Positions 30,480 to 52,800 of a stretch of 64,000 bases of DNA are shown one piece after another; position 1 is the stretch's first letter; each line of letters begins with the position of its first letter. The position numbers and the translations under genes were made by a program. The notes under the pieces were generated by a model. That model searched no databases, was not told where the DNA came from, and saw only the letters and a program-made list of their open reading frames with translations. The DNA lies in contig CAVNZM010000014.1 in the NCBI GenBank assembly GCA_963693365.1, positions 2,170,001 to 2,234,000 of the forward strand, given 5' to 3'. Source of the stretch: Amoebidium appalachense (taxonomy: Eukaryota > Ichthyosporea).

Positions 30480-31431
30480 ACACGGTCAGCTGCACAACAC
30501 TGCAGACCTATATATTCATCATGAGCATAGCCAGAGAAGTGAGAGCTATTAATTATTTAGGCCTGATTTATTATCCTATATCCAATCTTAGCTATAAAAG
30601 AAACTCTAAAATATCCGTGCTCATAATGTGCTACGCTTTTTCCTGGGTTGCGGCGCTGATGCGGCGACTATACTGACATAGGCCTATTATACGGCGACTC
30701 GCTTCCCTGACAATTAGAACCACTTGTTGTAACATAAATTTATATTATCGTGAGATCATAGTCTGCAACTGAAAAGATTTTTCAAGTGATTTGTACGAAT
30801 CGTTACCGCCTAAAACCTTTTCAAACATAAACTTGCAAATTTTTAAGCGATGAACGCCAATGGGGGGCGGCGTGTTATCGCGTGATATCACCGCAGGCTC
30901 ATGCATGTCAAACTTTACTCGTGGTGATATCACCGTGTTATCACCAGACCGCAAAAAGGCCCAATGTGATGACAATCGGTGATAAATGGTGATATCACGG
31001 GGATGCCCGATTTGGGGTATTTCTGGCGACAGATAACGGTCACAAGGCATATTGATTGGACAAAAGCGCATCACTAATTACGCAAAAACCAAGATCTGAC
31101 CTCGGGTGTAACGGCTCCGGCTCCGCCTTTCTCGAGCTCAGGCAGACGCTGCAGCTGAGACTCCCTGAGATATGTGGCAGCTTGGTTGGGCAAGCTCTTG
31201 TCTTATGACAAAGTAGACCTTGTTTCAGGTTTTTTTTATTGACCAAGTCAGTCTTTTAGAGCAGGGGCCATACAGAGGCTGCGAAATTTCCGCATTCACA
31301 CCTTGGCGGTGCCAGCCTGAGGTGGAAGAGGAAATCTATATAGAGATTCTCTGTGCTTTGGGAAGGCTTACATTTATAGAGAAAACCAAGTTACACTGCA
31401 GTGTTTACAAGGGACCGGTTTAGTAAATAAA
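30480..31431. other. AT-rich spacer and 5' flank of the F-box gene
   Basis: 30480-30880 is AT-rich unique sequence without a conserved frame. After the palindrome cluster, 31010-31431 holds ordinary sequence that probably includes the 5' UTR and promoter of the F-box/DTW gene; no TATA or CCAAT box is clear. Confidence 0.4.
30882..30998. repeat. second cluster of GTGATATCAC palindromes
   Basis: Perfect copies at 30882, 30924 and 30989, with GTGTTATC and GGTGATAA variants between them. Together with 26726-27119 it brackets the LINE-like element, which suggests that the element and the AT-rich stretch 30480-30870 may have landed inside one original island. Confidence 0.65.
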
Positions 31432-43028
<11,597 letters not shown>

Positions 43029-43238
43029 TGGCCTTTGGGGGGGTGTTTTTTTTCTTTCTTTTTTTTTTTTTTTTTGTGTGTGTGTGGGGGGGGGGGGGGG
43101 GGGGGGGGGGCAGCTTAGCTAACTGCTCGATAGAATGTGTTTGTACCGTGATAATGCATTGAGAAAATGTAAACATTGTGGGCACACCGTTGAAGGTGTG
43201 CAAAACCAATCGTTGGTGGTGGTGGTGGTGGTGGTGGT

Positions 43239-43308
<70 letters not shown>

Positions 43309-43328
43309 TGGGTGGGTGGGTGGGTGGG

Positions 43329-43361
<33 letters not shown>

Positions 43362-43874
43362 GGAAGGTGCAGGCGTAGGTGAACAGAGAAGAACACAAGG
43401 TAGAGGGCATAAAACTTATTAGTGGCATATCAAGCCCCCGTCTTAATTGCTCTGTGGTCGTTGTGATTGTTGTGATGATAAGCAAAGTATCACCGCACCA
43501 TATTTGTGAATAATGGGAATTAATAAGGACCCGTATACGGGGGTGAAAGCTTGTGCTAAGAAATTTATGGTCTTAAAGCCTCTACGTGTAGCCTGATATG
43601 ATACCTGTTTTTATGGATAAATGCTTGCAAGAACGAGCACAGATACACCGTTGATATAAAATAAAACGTTTGCGCAAGTGTACCCAATTATGTACCATCA
43701 CATACATATCCATGTGTGCATACATGAAATTCGGGATCATTTTTGGTATTACTGAGCATGTATCGGTGTTTGCATAATCACCTGTGTACAAAACACAGAG
43801 ATGCAGACGGTTTCACCGCAAAACTTATCTTGATGAACTTGGTGACTGAAACAAAAGCAGACTGCATAAGTCCG

Positions 43875-43913
<39 letters not shown>

Positions 43914-43943
43914 GAGTTGAGGGTGAGGTGGGGGAGGGGGGGA

Positions 43944-43974
<31 letters not shown>

Positions 43975-44389
43975 AAGGGGAGGGGGGGAGGAGAGAGAGC
44001 ACGAGAGAGAGAGAGCTAGAGAGAGAGAGAGAGATCTAAAGAAAGAGGGAGAGGGAGAGAGAAAGAGAGAGGGAGAGGGGGAGAGAAAGAGAGAGAAGGG
44101 GAGGGGGAGGGGGGAGGAGAGAGACAAGGGGAGGGGGGGGGGGGGGGGGGGGGGGGGGGATTCGAAGAGAAGGAGTGATGTATTTGCTGCATCATACTGC
44201 ATCCCAGTGGCACCAGAATATAACTTGGACTCCAAAAGTCAGCTTTCTAACTTTCATCGCATTTACAGGTTAAAACCAAGCAATTTCCGTTCCTGGCCAC
44301 CCACAGTAGCCATTTTCCCGTATAAACATTTATTTCATTATTGCTTTGAACTGGGCAGCCTGCCTGAGACTCGGCATCTAATCACCCAC

Positions 44390-44484
44390 CACCATTAAAA
44401 CTTAACGCTGTGCAATACTTGGTCAACTCTTGACAAAGTGTACAGCGTTCTTGACAAAGTGTACAGCGTTAAGTTTTAATGGTG
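44390..44484. mobile_element. foldback element with 22-nt perfect arms and an internal 21-nt tandem repeat
   Basis: Arms 44390-44411 and 44463-44484 are perfect reverse complements (CACCATTAAAACTTAACG and so on). Two identical 21-nt direct repeats beginning CTTGACAAAGTG fill 44429-44470; the second overlaps the right arm. Confidence 0.65.
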
Positions 44485-44648
44485 TGATCTGAGTGGATCT
44501 CGCACCCGTGGTTGATAACTCACCCGAAAGATGTTTAGGAATTCACATATCTTGGGTCCAGCACATACACAGTCAACGTCCCACTCACGTTCATCATGAG
44601 CATGATAGACTAGTAACACTTTGAAAGTTTAACGACTAAGGGTTCAAA

Positions 44649-44864
44649 CAGACTACGTACCCCGTCAGACAAGCAAAATTTAGCCGCCGCCGGCTAAGAT
44701 TGCTATGGTATATGACGTCACAACAATTTGCTACCATATTTAGTGAGAAATTGGTAAACGCCACATATCATAGCGGGGGGTTTATGCACTTTGTATTGCT
44801 GCGGACATAGCAATCTTAGCCGGCGGCGGCTAAATTTTGCTAGTCTGACCGGGTGCGTAGTCTG
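44649..44864. mobile_element. 216-nt MITE-like element with about 58-nt terminal inverted repeats
   Basis: The ends are CAGACTACG and CGTAGTCTG. The arms (44649-44706 and 44805-44864) share the GCAAAATTTAGCCGCCGCCG and GGCTAAGATTGCTATG blocks in inverted order. The middle has no ORF. Flanks show no clear target-site duplication, so the superfamily is unknown. Confidence 0.75.
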
Positions 44865-45521
44865 TGATACCCTTGTTTTCAACGTGTCACGTGTACATGT
44901 CACGATGCGGATGTGTGTTTTTGGAAGAGAACAGGAATTTTGGCACATAATGATTCTACTCGAGGTAGAAACATATCGAATTGGAGTCCTTGGGCCCGTC
45001 CAGGGGGGGGGGGGGGGGGGGGGGGAGGGGGACAGGCACAGGGGGAGGCCGGGGGGGAAGGGAAGGTTAGAAGTTGCTGCAGAGTAGAACTGTTCGAAGT
45101 CCATACTCACAGTTGACGGACAACACAAATGTAGTGGTGGTTGTGGGTGCGGGTGTGTGTGGGTTGGGGGTGGGGAGGGGGGAGGGAGGACGGAGAGGGA
45201 CAAGGGAAGGTTCTTAAACCGCATATTCTATGGTCATGCGATTCTTTATAAAATTCTATGCGCTTAGGCACATTGGACGATATGAAATCGAAATTAAATG
45301 TTTTATTGGCTCATCTGTACGCACCAGACGCACCTAAAAATAAACACAAGCCACCTCCATGTTTGCCGCCCAATATACAATTTCGTACCCGGACCTAATG
45401 CTTTTCGACTTTTCGATCTACCAAAGAAAGAGTCTTCATACTCTTGTGTCTTCTCTGTACAAATTGTAAGCATGAACTCTGTACATTTCCATTACACACC
45501 GATACACATGCTCTATTGGAG

Positions 45522-45746
45522 ACTGGGCTAAGAGCACCGTAACAATGGACTATACTAAATCCAAATCCTACCATCCACAAGATGGGAATTATACTCCATC
45601 CAACCCCTACCATCCATCCGACACCGCAACAACTGGGCTAAGAGCACCGTAACAATGGACTATACTAAATCCAAATCCTACCATCCACAAGATCATGTGG
45701 GAATTATACTCCATCCAACCCCTACCATCCATCCGACACCGCAACA
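45522..45746. repeat. two-copy direct tandem repeat, about 110 nt unit
   Basis: 45522-45631 and 45632-45746 are almost identical (ACTGGGCTAAGAGCACCGTA and so on); the second carries a 5-nt insertion. An A-rich stretch follows the second copy. Confidence 0.9.
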
Positions 45747-46099
45747 ACAACAAAAAATAAAGAAAAGAAAAGGAAAAGTGCAAGCCTACTAACAGTAGCA
45801 ATCGAGGGACCGTCGGACGCTTATCACAAAGCCAGTTACAGGGAGCTATTCCTCAGACTCGGAAAACGCGTCTACTAACAAAGGCAGACAAGGCACGGAC
45901 GCCTGCACGTGCTCAGACTGAGTTGCAAGGAGCTGTTCGTCAGACTTGTGCTAGGGGATATGGTAGTTATGGAACCGTAGACGCCGGGGGAGGCTCCGTT
46001 CATAGTTGCAGAGCCTGAAGAATGGAAATCACTCAGGAGTGTGGTTCCGGTGGCCCTTCTCTGGCGATAGGATTCTGCGGATGGATTGTGTGTTAGTTA

Positions 46100-46954
46100 T
46101 TAAGTTAAGTATAAAATGTTAAAGTTGTAGAGAAAATATTTAGTATTGGTTGGCATGTCAACAGCACAGTCAAGTATACCTTTTGCATTGTCTAGCAAAC
46201 AGCTCCCAGGGGCAAAGGAAAAAGAAAAGATGAGTAAGGAAAGAAAAAGAAGAAACCGAAGAAAAACGCCGGGGGAAAAAAAAAAAGAGGAGGAAGGAAA
46301 TGAAGAGGAGGAGGAAGAGGAGGAGGAAATGAAAAACTCACCAGATGCGCTCCAGAGCAGAACATCAGTTCCGTTGACGTGTTTGAGAGTGATCGACTCG
46401 TCGTCCACGATCATAACCTTGTGGCCAGCCGTAGTGTAGAGCAGCACGTTCTCGTTTCGCGTCAGTTCATATCCACTGATCCGGAAGGATTCCACAACAC
46501 CATCTGGCATGGTCATCTGAACCTTGTCGAGCCTGTCCAAATCCTGGGGCGGAACAAGCGGCAAGTCTTTAAGCGTAACACGGTACACTGCGGGATTAGT
46601 CGTAATGACGTCGTTGGAGTACTTGTTCACGAGCATGTTCCCATTCAAAACGGTGTCCTTCGTCATAACTAGAACGGCATACACCAGTCCCACTGTAGCC
46701 ACCACCATGAGAATGAAAGTCATTGCGGCGCCTCCGAGAGCCCAACCGAGGCGTTTCTTCTGCTGTTTCGTTTTCTTAAACGCTTTTGCGGCGATGGTCA
46801 GGTCTGAAGAGTCGATGATTCCGTCACCGTTTTCATCAAACGCAGACATCATCTTACGACATTGAACGGGGAAATCGGATACGGGGATCCGGAGAACACG
46901 GCTGGGTTTCTCGTCCCAGTCGAGGTCAAGAGCCTCTCTCACAGTCTTGGCCAT
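46100..46954 (-). CDS. EF-hand single-pass membrane protein, about 234 aa in 2 exons
   Basis: Exon 1 runs from the ATG at 46954 to 46342, with a GTGAGT donor. After a pyrimidine-rich intron, exon 2 probably runs 46191-46100 and ends in TAA. Reading straight through the intron is also open and would insert Ser/Phe-rich residues. Residues 40-51 (DENGDGIIDSSD) fit an EF-hand calcium loop with Asp at position 12. A basic KKTKQQKKR stretch precedes one transmembrane helix at about 69-97. The remaining 135 residues look beta-rich and would be lumenal or extracellular if the EF-hand is cytosolic. I do not recognise the family. The EF-hand suggests Ca2+-dependent regulation at a membrane. Confidence 0.7.
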   Translation of the reverse strand: MAKTVREALDLDWDEKPSRVLRIPVSDFPVQCRKMMSAFDENGDGIIDSSDLTIAAKAFKKTKQQKKRLGWALGGAAMTFILMVVATVGLVYAVLVMTKDTVLNGNMLVNKYSNDVITTNPAVYRVTLKDLPLVPPQDLDRLDKVQMTMPDGVVESFRISGYELTRNENVLLYTTAGHKVMIVDDESITLKHVNGTDVLLWSASGEFFISSSSSSSSSFPSSSFFFSPGVFLRFLLFLSLLIFSFSFAPGSCLLDNAKGILDCAVDMPTNTKYFLYNFNILYLT

Positions 46955-47514
46955 TCTGCGAACGTAATGTTGTTGTTGGTGTAAGTTTTTAACCTTGCAT
47001 ATACGACAGATGCATGAAGATTTTTTACAAAATTTGCGTGTCTAACCGTTAGCAAGCGCTAGCCCTTAGACCGTTGAATGCACAACAACTGCCCCATACA
47101 CAGAACTAGCTCACAGAACTACTTCCGTCGACTTTCTTTATCACCATTGTTTCAAGTGTTGTGAGGTAACTTAAAAAGGTGAGGGGTTCAGGTTTGGGTT
47201 TACGTACTTTCGTTTCCTGAAGCTGAATGCGGCTGGCGCTACAACTCAATGCCGATGATAACTTGTATGGCAGGCCGGGCGGTTTGTACTCGAGCGGAAT
47301 CAGAGAAGTCGGCGGGGATGGAAGCCTGAGGTGGTTTGCAGGCTTCTTGTAGTTTGTCGTTTCTTTGTGAAGGTTTATAACTTTCTCCAACACAGGGGTT
47401 AGAATTACAGTGCCACTTGGCAGTAAAAAAGCCACCTCAAATCCGAAAAGAGCCACTTGACACGGACCGCTACAATCGTTCCACTGAAATCTGTGCCTGT
47501 GGCACAGTAATATT

Positions 47515-47600
47515 ATATATATGTATATATATATATACGTACATATATATATATATATGTATATCTATATATTATATATGTATATATATACATATATATT
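47515..47600. repeat. (TA)n-rich tract
   Basis: Alternating TA with TACGTA and TATGTA interruptions over about 85 nt; it can extrude as a cruciform. Confidence 0.9.
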
Positions 47601-48074
47601 CATGTGCAAATGGCACTGAAAATACAGTCGGGGCTACGAAAATATGCACCGGATTCCCGAAACACCATTGTGATAATTACGAATTTTAAGCCCTGCTCTT
47701 ACACCCGATCACCGGTACCGTAGGAGTGAAAGCCAAGAAACACACACCCTGATTGTTTCGATAGCGAAATATTTGCGTTTGGTTCCCCCAAAACTCATAT
47801 GTGTGGGGCGAGTCGTGTGTGGGTGGAACAGCGGATTTACGATTTTCCAGTTTCGACATTTAGAGCACGTAAAATTCCGTTACATACATAAGACTGCATG
47901 TGGTCCTATATATAGCAAAATCAATACATTTACACTAAATATGGATATTTTGGTATAGCGAGGCTCCATTTTCCGTAATTACTAGCTACATACTGTTACA
48001 CACATATGGAAACGGGGTCTAAAATTCCCGCGAGCGAAGGTACAGACATACGATCGCCCTCCCGTTGGGGGATC

Positions 48075-48330
48075 CTGCGTTTCAATCTGCTACCAATCAG
48101 CGCGTGGTCGGATATGCCATAGTCTATATAGTCTATATAGATCTAAGAAAAGCGGCTCTTTGATAGCACATCTTTTCCAAATAAGGCAGGGGATCTGGGT
48201 TTCACGGTTCAAAATCTGGGATAGGAATCTAGAAGGGGGAGGGAAGGGTGGTCTTCTAGATTCCCAAATCCAAACCCAAATCTTCAGCGACAACAAGAAG
48301 AAGCAAGAAAACGCCAAGAACTAAAACTGT
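48075..48330 (+). repeat. left arm of a 260-nt inverted repeat pair
   Basis: This segment (TTTCAATCTGCTACCAATC through GTGGTCGGATATGCCATAG to AAGAAAACGCCAAGAAC) is the reverse complement, at roughly 85 percent by eye, of 51020-51290. The arms are 2.7 kb apart. Confidence 0.8.
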
Positions 48331-48493
48331 AAGTATAATCCTGGTGCATTATCGGCTTAAAATTATAAATTTTTATTACGCAACATTAAAGCAACCAACG
48401 CTACTTTCATTTTAGCGTCTGGGCGGGGAGCCACATTGGTGACGTCATTCTTTCCACAAATACCACCGCGTGTAGCCGGCGTGCCCGACTGCC

Positions 48494-48655
48494 GGCTGAA
48501 AAGGGCACTGTCGAGCACTGGCTCTGTCGAATGTCGACATCGGCATGTGACACAATTTGACCGAAACACAGTGACAGGCTGAAAAGGGCATTGTCGAGCA
48601 CTGGCTCTGTTGAATGTCGACATCGGCATGTGGCACAAGTTGACCAGTGTATCTC
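48494..48655. repeat. two-copy tandem repeat, 83-nt unit
   Basis: Copies begin at 48494 and 48577 with GGCTGAAAAGGGCAYTGTCG and differ by only a few substitutions. They create a repeated peptide in a minus-strand frame that is probably not a gene. Confidence 0.9.
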
Positions 48656-49860
48656 TTGATAGTGAAAGTGAAGAGTCAAGTGCTTTGGTGTATTGCTTTT
48701 GCTTTATTGGCCACTCACACATCACAGAGGCACGAAGAAAAAGTTAAAAGATTAGAAATGGCGCCTGATGATTGGCCATGGCCTGAACATTTTTCACACC
48801 AGGCATATAATATATTTCGGTGGCCGCGCTTTCTCAAAATAAACTGGCTACATAATACTACGGGGATACTTTAGTACACTGATAGAAAAAAATAAGGTGC
48901 TTCTACATTACCACTTCAATAGTAACGGATACGAGACGGGTTATATATATAAAATTCAAAATCCAAGTCTGGCAGTCTTTCTTTCTATCATATCCGCGGA
49001 CGTTGCCTTCATATCGATCTTGACTCCGGTCCCAAAGGTGCCCATGATCACTCGCAAACCGATTATCCAGAAGAAGAGGAAGAGAAAGTGCATTTACCGT
49101 AATTACGTATTGCTAATGTGTATATTGGTGATTTAATCCGACATAGGCCAAGCTAAAGTAACAGCGCATGCATATATATATATATATATGCCTTCGAGGT
49201 ATACATATGTACTGAATGTGACAGATGGTAATAGAATTGAATCATCTGATTTACCGCTGGGTTCTTATGCGTGGTCCCTGGTCAACAGTCACCTACAATA
49301 CACGGTGTGTGCTTGCTTCCCTAAAATCCGATTCCGGAGGCGCCATGCAAGCTGCCCGCACATATGGTGGTGATATCAAATGTAATTACACTCAGTGACT
49401 ATGTACGCCTGCATATTCCTGCTTTTTTAGTTATGATAGCATCACAGTTGAGAAGAAAGCAATGGTTTTTGTTATTAGTTAGGGCCTGATGATTTTTTTA
49501 ACAGTGTAGCCCGCGGCTACTCACCCGCAGTTGTACGCGAATCAATTGCAAGATCGAAATCATGTAATAATAAGGTCACAGCTGATCTTGAGATATCAGC
49601 ATAGCACACTGTGGTGTAATATACATATTAGGCTACTCTCTCTTACTAAACATCACAAATCAATTTATTTTGTCAAACGGGGCAAAAAGATTTTTCACTC
49701 TGAGTCTGGCAGGGAAGGGAAGATGCCCAAACCCACAGACACTTCTTCAATCATCACTAATTAGCAAACTGCCATCTGCTATCGCAGCGGGCGTCTCGCA
49801 TCGGGCCACGTGCAGCCGGCCCGGGGGGCCCGCTGGGCCGTTTGCTATTGTATACATGTT

Positions 49861-50390
49861 GGCTCGCATCGCTCGCATTTTGGGGGGCATCGATATCCTG
49901 ACTATCTCTTTACGTGTAGGCTCGCGTCGCTCGCATTTTGGCGGGCACTGAAGTTCGCAATTTTTTTACGGTAGGCTCGCTTCGCTCGCATTTTGCAGGG
50001 GACGGCCCTTGCATTCCGGCACGGCCCTCTCTCTTTTTTTCAGAGGGCCGTGATTCCGGGGCCCTTGCCAAGGATCAGGGCCGCGAACCGCAGTCCCATG
50101 CATATATGACTCCCATTAACCAGTGGCCCGGTCCGCCACCAGTGGCCCGGGCTGGGCCGTTTGCTATTTTATGCGCTTGGCTCGCTTCGCTCGCATTTGG
50201 GGGGGCATCGATATCCTGATTATTTTTTTACGTTGTGGCTCGCTTCGCTCGCATTTGGGGGGCAAGTTTGCTAATTTCTTTTACATGTAGGCTCGCTTCG
50301 CTCGCATTTGGGAGGCAGGTTTGCTATTTTTTTATTTTTTTTTTTACATGTAGGCTCGGGAGTCGGTTCGCTCGCATTTGGTGGGCACAC
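49861..50390. repeat. dispersed array of GGCTCGCTTCGCTCGCATTT units
   Basis: Seven copies begin at about 49861, 49919, 49974, 50179, 50237, 50290 and 50353. Each has the near-palindrome GCTCGCTTCGCTCGC followed by ATTTGGGGGGCA-like sequence, with T-rich spacers of 30-180 nt. It lies between the two 260-nt inverted arms. Confidence 0.85.
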
Positions 50391-51019
50391 GTGACCGTCT
50401 GACGTTGCACTATTGAGAACACGTTGGCCAATTAAACAGTTTGCTCGCACCTCAGTCGAACAAAAAAGCAAGCGCTTCGTCTTGATTGGTCCAGCCATGG
50501 AGCCGCGTTTTTGTAATGATATAAATATGATCATGATCACATGTCACCTGGACTCCTGGAGGTCCTGGTCCACCAGTGATACCGTACCCCGAAAGATCGA
50601 CATGTACATGTTTTCATGCTCCTGTGACGTCTTTGGGAACAGTCACGAACATCGCTGAGAATAGTCTGTCGTTTCTCCTGGAATGGCTGGTATGCGCGTA
50701 CACAATTTTCCTGCACGTGCTGTAGATAGTTTACTGATCCAGCAAGGGCAGACCTCTACCGGCTCTAGCCTCTAGATCTACACGTCTACTGTCTAGCGGA
50801 TGGCATCATCCAATATTGGCAAGGATTATTGGGCGACTATACCGTACCCAAATACCCAAACTCAAACCCAGTCACGCACTGCGGCATGACCGCCGCTTCG
50901 CACCACGCCTATGTATTATGAAGAAACAAAGAATATATACTATAATAAGGCATTATAAAACATACAAATATTAATGTTGCGTAATAAGATAATATTTTTA
51001 GGCCAAAATTATACCAGAA

Positions 51020-51290
51020 ATATGCTTAACATCTTGGTTCTTGGCGTTTTCTTGCTTCATCTTCTTGTCGCTGAAGATTTGGGTTTGGGTTTAGGAATCT
51101 GGAAGACCTCCCCCCCCCCTCTAGATTCCTATCCCAAGCCCAGATTTTGAACCGTGAAACCCAAATTACCTGCCTTATTTGGAAAAGAAGAGGCGCTTTT
51201 CTTATAAGATTCAGGTGCTCGATGGTGATCTATGGCATATCCGACCACGCGATGTTGGTAGCAGGTTGAAATGCAATATTTCGCTATCCA
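51020..51290 (-). repeat. right arm of the 260-nt inverted repeat pair
   Basis: The reverse complement of 48075-48330, starting near GGTTCTTGGCGTTTTCTTGC and ending near GGTAGCAGGTTGAAATGC. Confidence 0.8.
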
Positions 51291-51758
51291 ATCGACCGTC
51301 AAGACTATAATGAAATCTAGGAAATTCGAATCTGGGTTTAGGTTTGGGTATCTGGGTACGGTATGTATAGCCGCCCATTATAGGGCCTCTCAGACACCCC
51401 CCCCCCCCCCCCCCCCCCCCACCCACCCACCCACCCACGTGCACCCACCCACCCACCCACCCACCCACGTGCACCCACCACCACCACCACCACACACGCA
51501 CACACGCGCCTTTTGAATTCGGTTGTGAGGGGGGTTTTACGCTGTTTACGCGGTAGGCAAAAATGCTTGGCTGCAGCCCTCAAGGAGCTGTAACTTAATA
51601 ACTTATGCAAGGGCGGCCCCGGAGGCTCGGGGGACTGGGAGGGGGGGAAGCAGACTCTTGCAACTCTGAGAGGAAGAGGGGAGGGGGGGAGGGGGGGGGG
51701 GGGGGGGGGGGGACGCGTGAAGGCACTGAAGGTGGGGGGGGGGGGGGGGGGGGGGGAA

Positions 51759-51804
<46 letters not shown>

Positions 51805-52205
51805 CGGAGGGATCGGTTTTGAGAGACAGATCTAGAGTCTCAGAGAGAGTCTCGGAGATACAGAGAGAGGATGGGATAGAGTGAGAGAGGGAGGGACTCG
51901 AGGGAGGGGTGGAGAGGGAGACAGGGAGAGTGTGTGTGTGTATGAGACGGGGGATCGGAGTACTAGTAGAGGGTGGGGTGGGCCCGGGGGGAGAGAGAGA
52001 GAGCTCGAGGGAGAGAGAGGGAGAGTCTCAAATTTAAAGAGAGAGATTGATTGAGAGAGCCCCTGTGTGAGGTTGTGTGTAATAAATGTTCATGTGTTTG
52101 TGTCAAGTTCACCGTTTACGAGTTTATCCGCTTTGCATGGGTACAAACCCCAGTCTCAGGGGCCATTCCCTCGTGTGAAAGTTAGACAAGCTTGTCGTTA
52201 ATAAT

Positions 52206-52532
52206 ATGTGGTTCGTATTAATAGTCAATAGACTTTGTGCAGCAAAAAAATATCAGTACAGATTCTATGGAGAGCATACGCCAAGCAGCGGCACCAGTCA
52301 AATCCTCAGCAGCACGTGGGAAACCTCCGGAACTTCTGCAACAATTTCAAGGCATGCCTATGGTTTCTGTATCCCATTAAAGCCCTGCCAGGTTCGTGTA
52401 AAAACGAACTGTTACACATGGCTCCATGAATTTCTTGAATATCACTGTGAGGTTCACGTGAGACCTAGCGAACGTGAGGCTTTTGTCATGATCATGAGTG
52501 TAATTCAAGAGACGTGGTCCACAGCCCCTTGA
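52206..52532 (+). CDS. hypothetical 108-aa frame
   Basis: An open frame of mixed composition from the ATG at 52206 to the TGA at 52532, outside simple repeats. No domain, signal peptide or homology is recognised and no splice partner was found. It may be chance. Confidence 0.15.
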   Translation: MWFVLIVNRLCAAKKYQYRFYGEHTPSSGTSQILSSTWETSGTSATISRHAYGFCIPLKPCQVRVKTNCYTWLHEFLEYHCEVHVRPSEREAFVMIMSVIQETWSTAP

Positions 52533-52650
52533 TGAGAAAATGTGCCAGTTTCACGTACATAATGGGCACCTCGCGTGCATACGCACAACTTGACATGACC
52601 TACGTACGTTATCACGCGTACGGGACATAAGACGACCACGGCCATTGAAT

Positions 52651-52800
52651 ATGATGCACGTGCGTACGCGTGGGCCCTAATCCACGGCCCACGCCTGATG
52701 TGCGTGCCCCTTCTCCACGGCTCACATAATATGCGTGGGCCCTAATCCACGGCCCACGTGATGTGCGTGCCCCTACCCCACGGCGCACATGATGTGCGTG
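52651..52800. repeat. array of about 30-nt GTGCGTGGGCCCTAATCCAC units
   Basis: Four or five units alternate TGCGTGGGCCCTAATCCACG with TGCGTGCCCCTNCNCCACGG, each spaced by GCNCACNTGATG-like sequence. The units contain internal GGGCC and CCACGG/CGTGG dyads. Confidence 0.75.

Larger units (their letters stand above)
43029..46099. other. intergenic region after the DTW gene
   Basis: 43040-43360 holds T, G, TGG and GT arrays. 43390-43860 is unique sequence without a recognised gene. 43880-44160 holds GT, G and GA arrays. Two inverted-repeat elements (44390-44484 and 44649-44864) and a 110-nt tandem repeat follow. No conserved frame was seen. Confidence 0.6.

Noticed and set aside
47106-47456. 116-codon minus-strand frame
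   Set aside because: Mixed composition but no start context, splice partner or domain. It lies upstream of the EF-hand gene and could be 5' flank.
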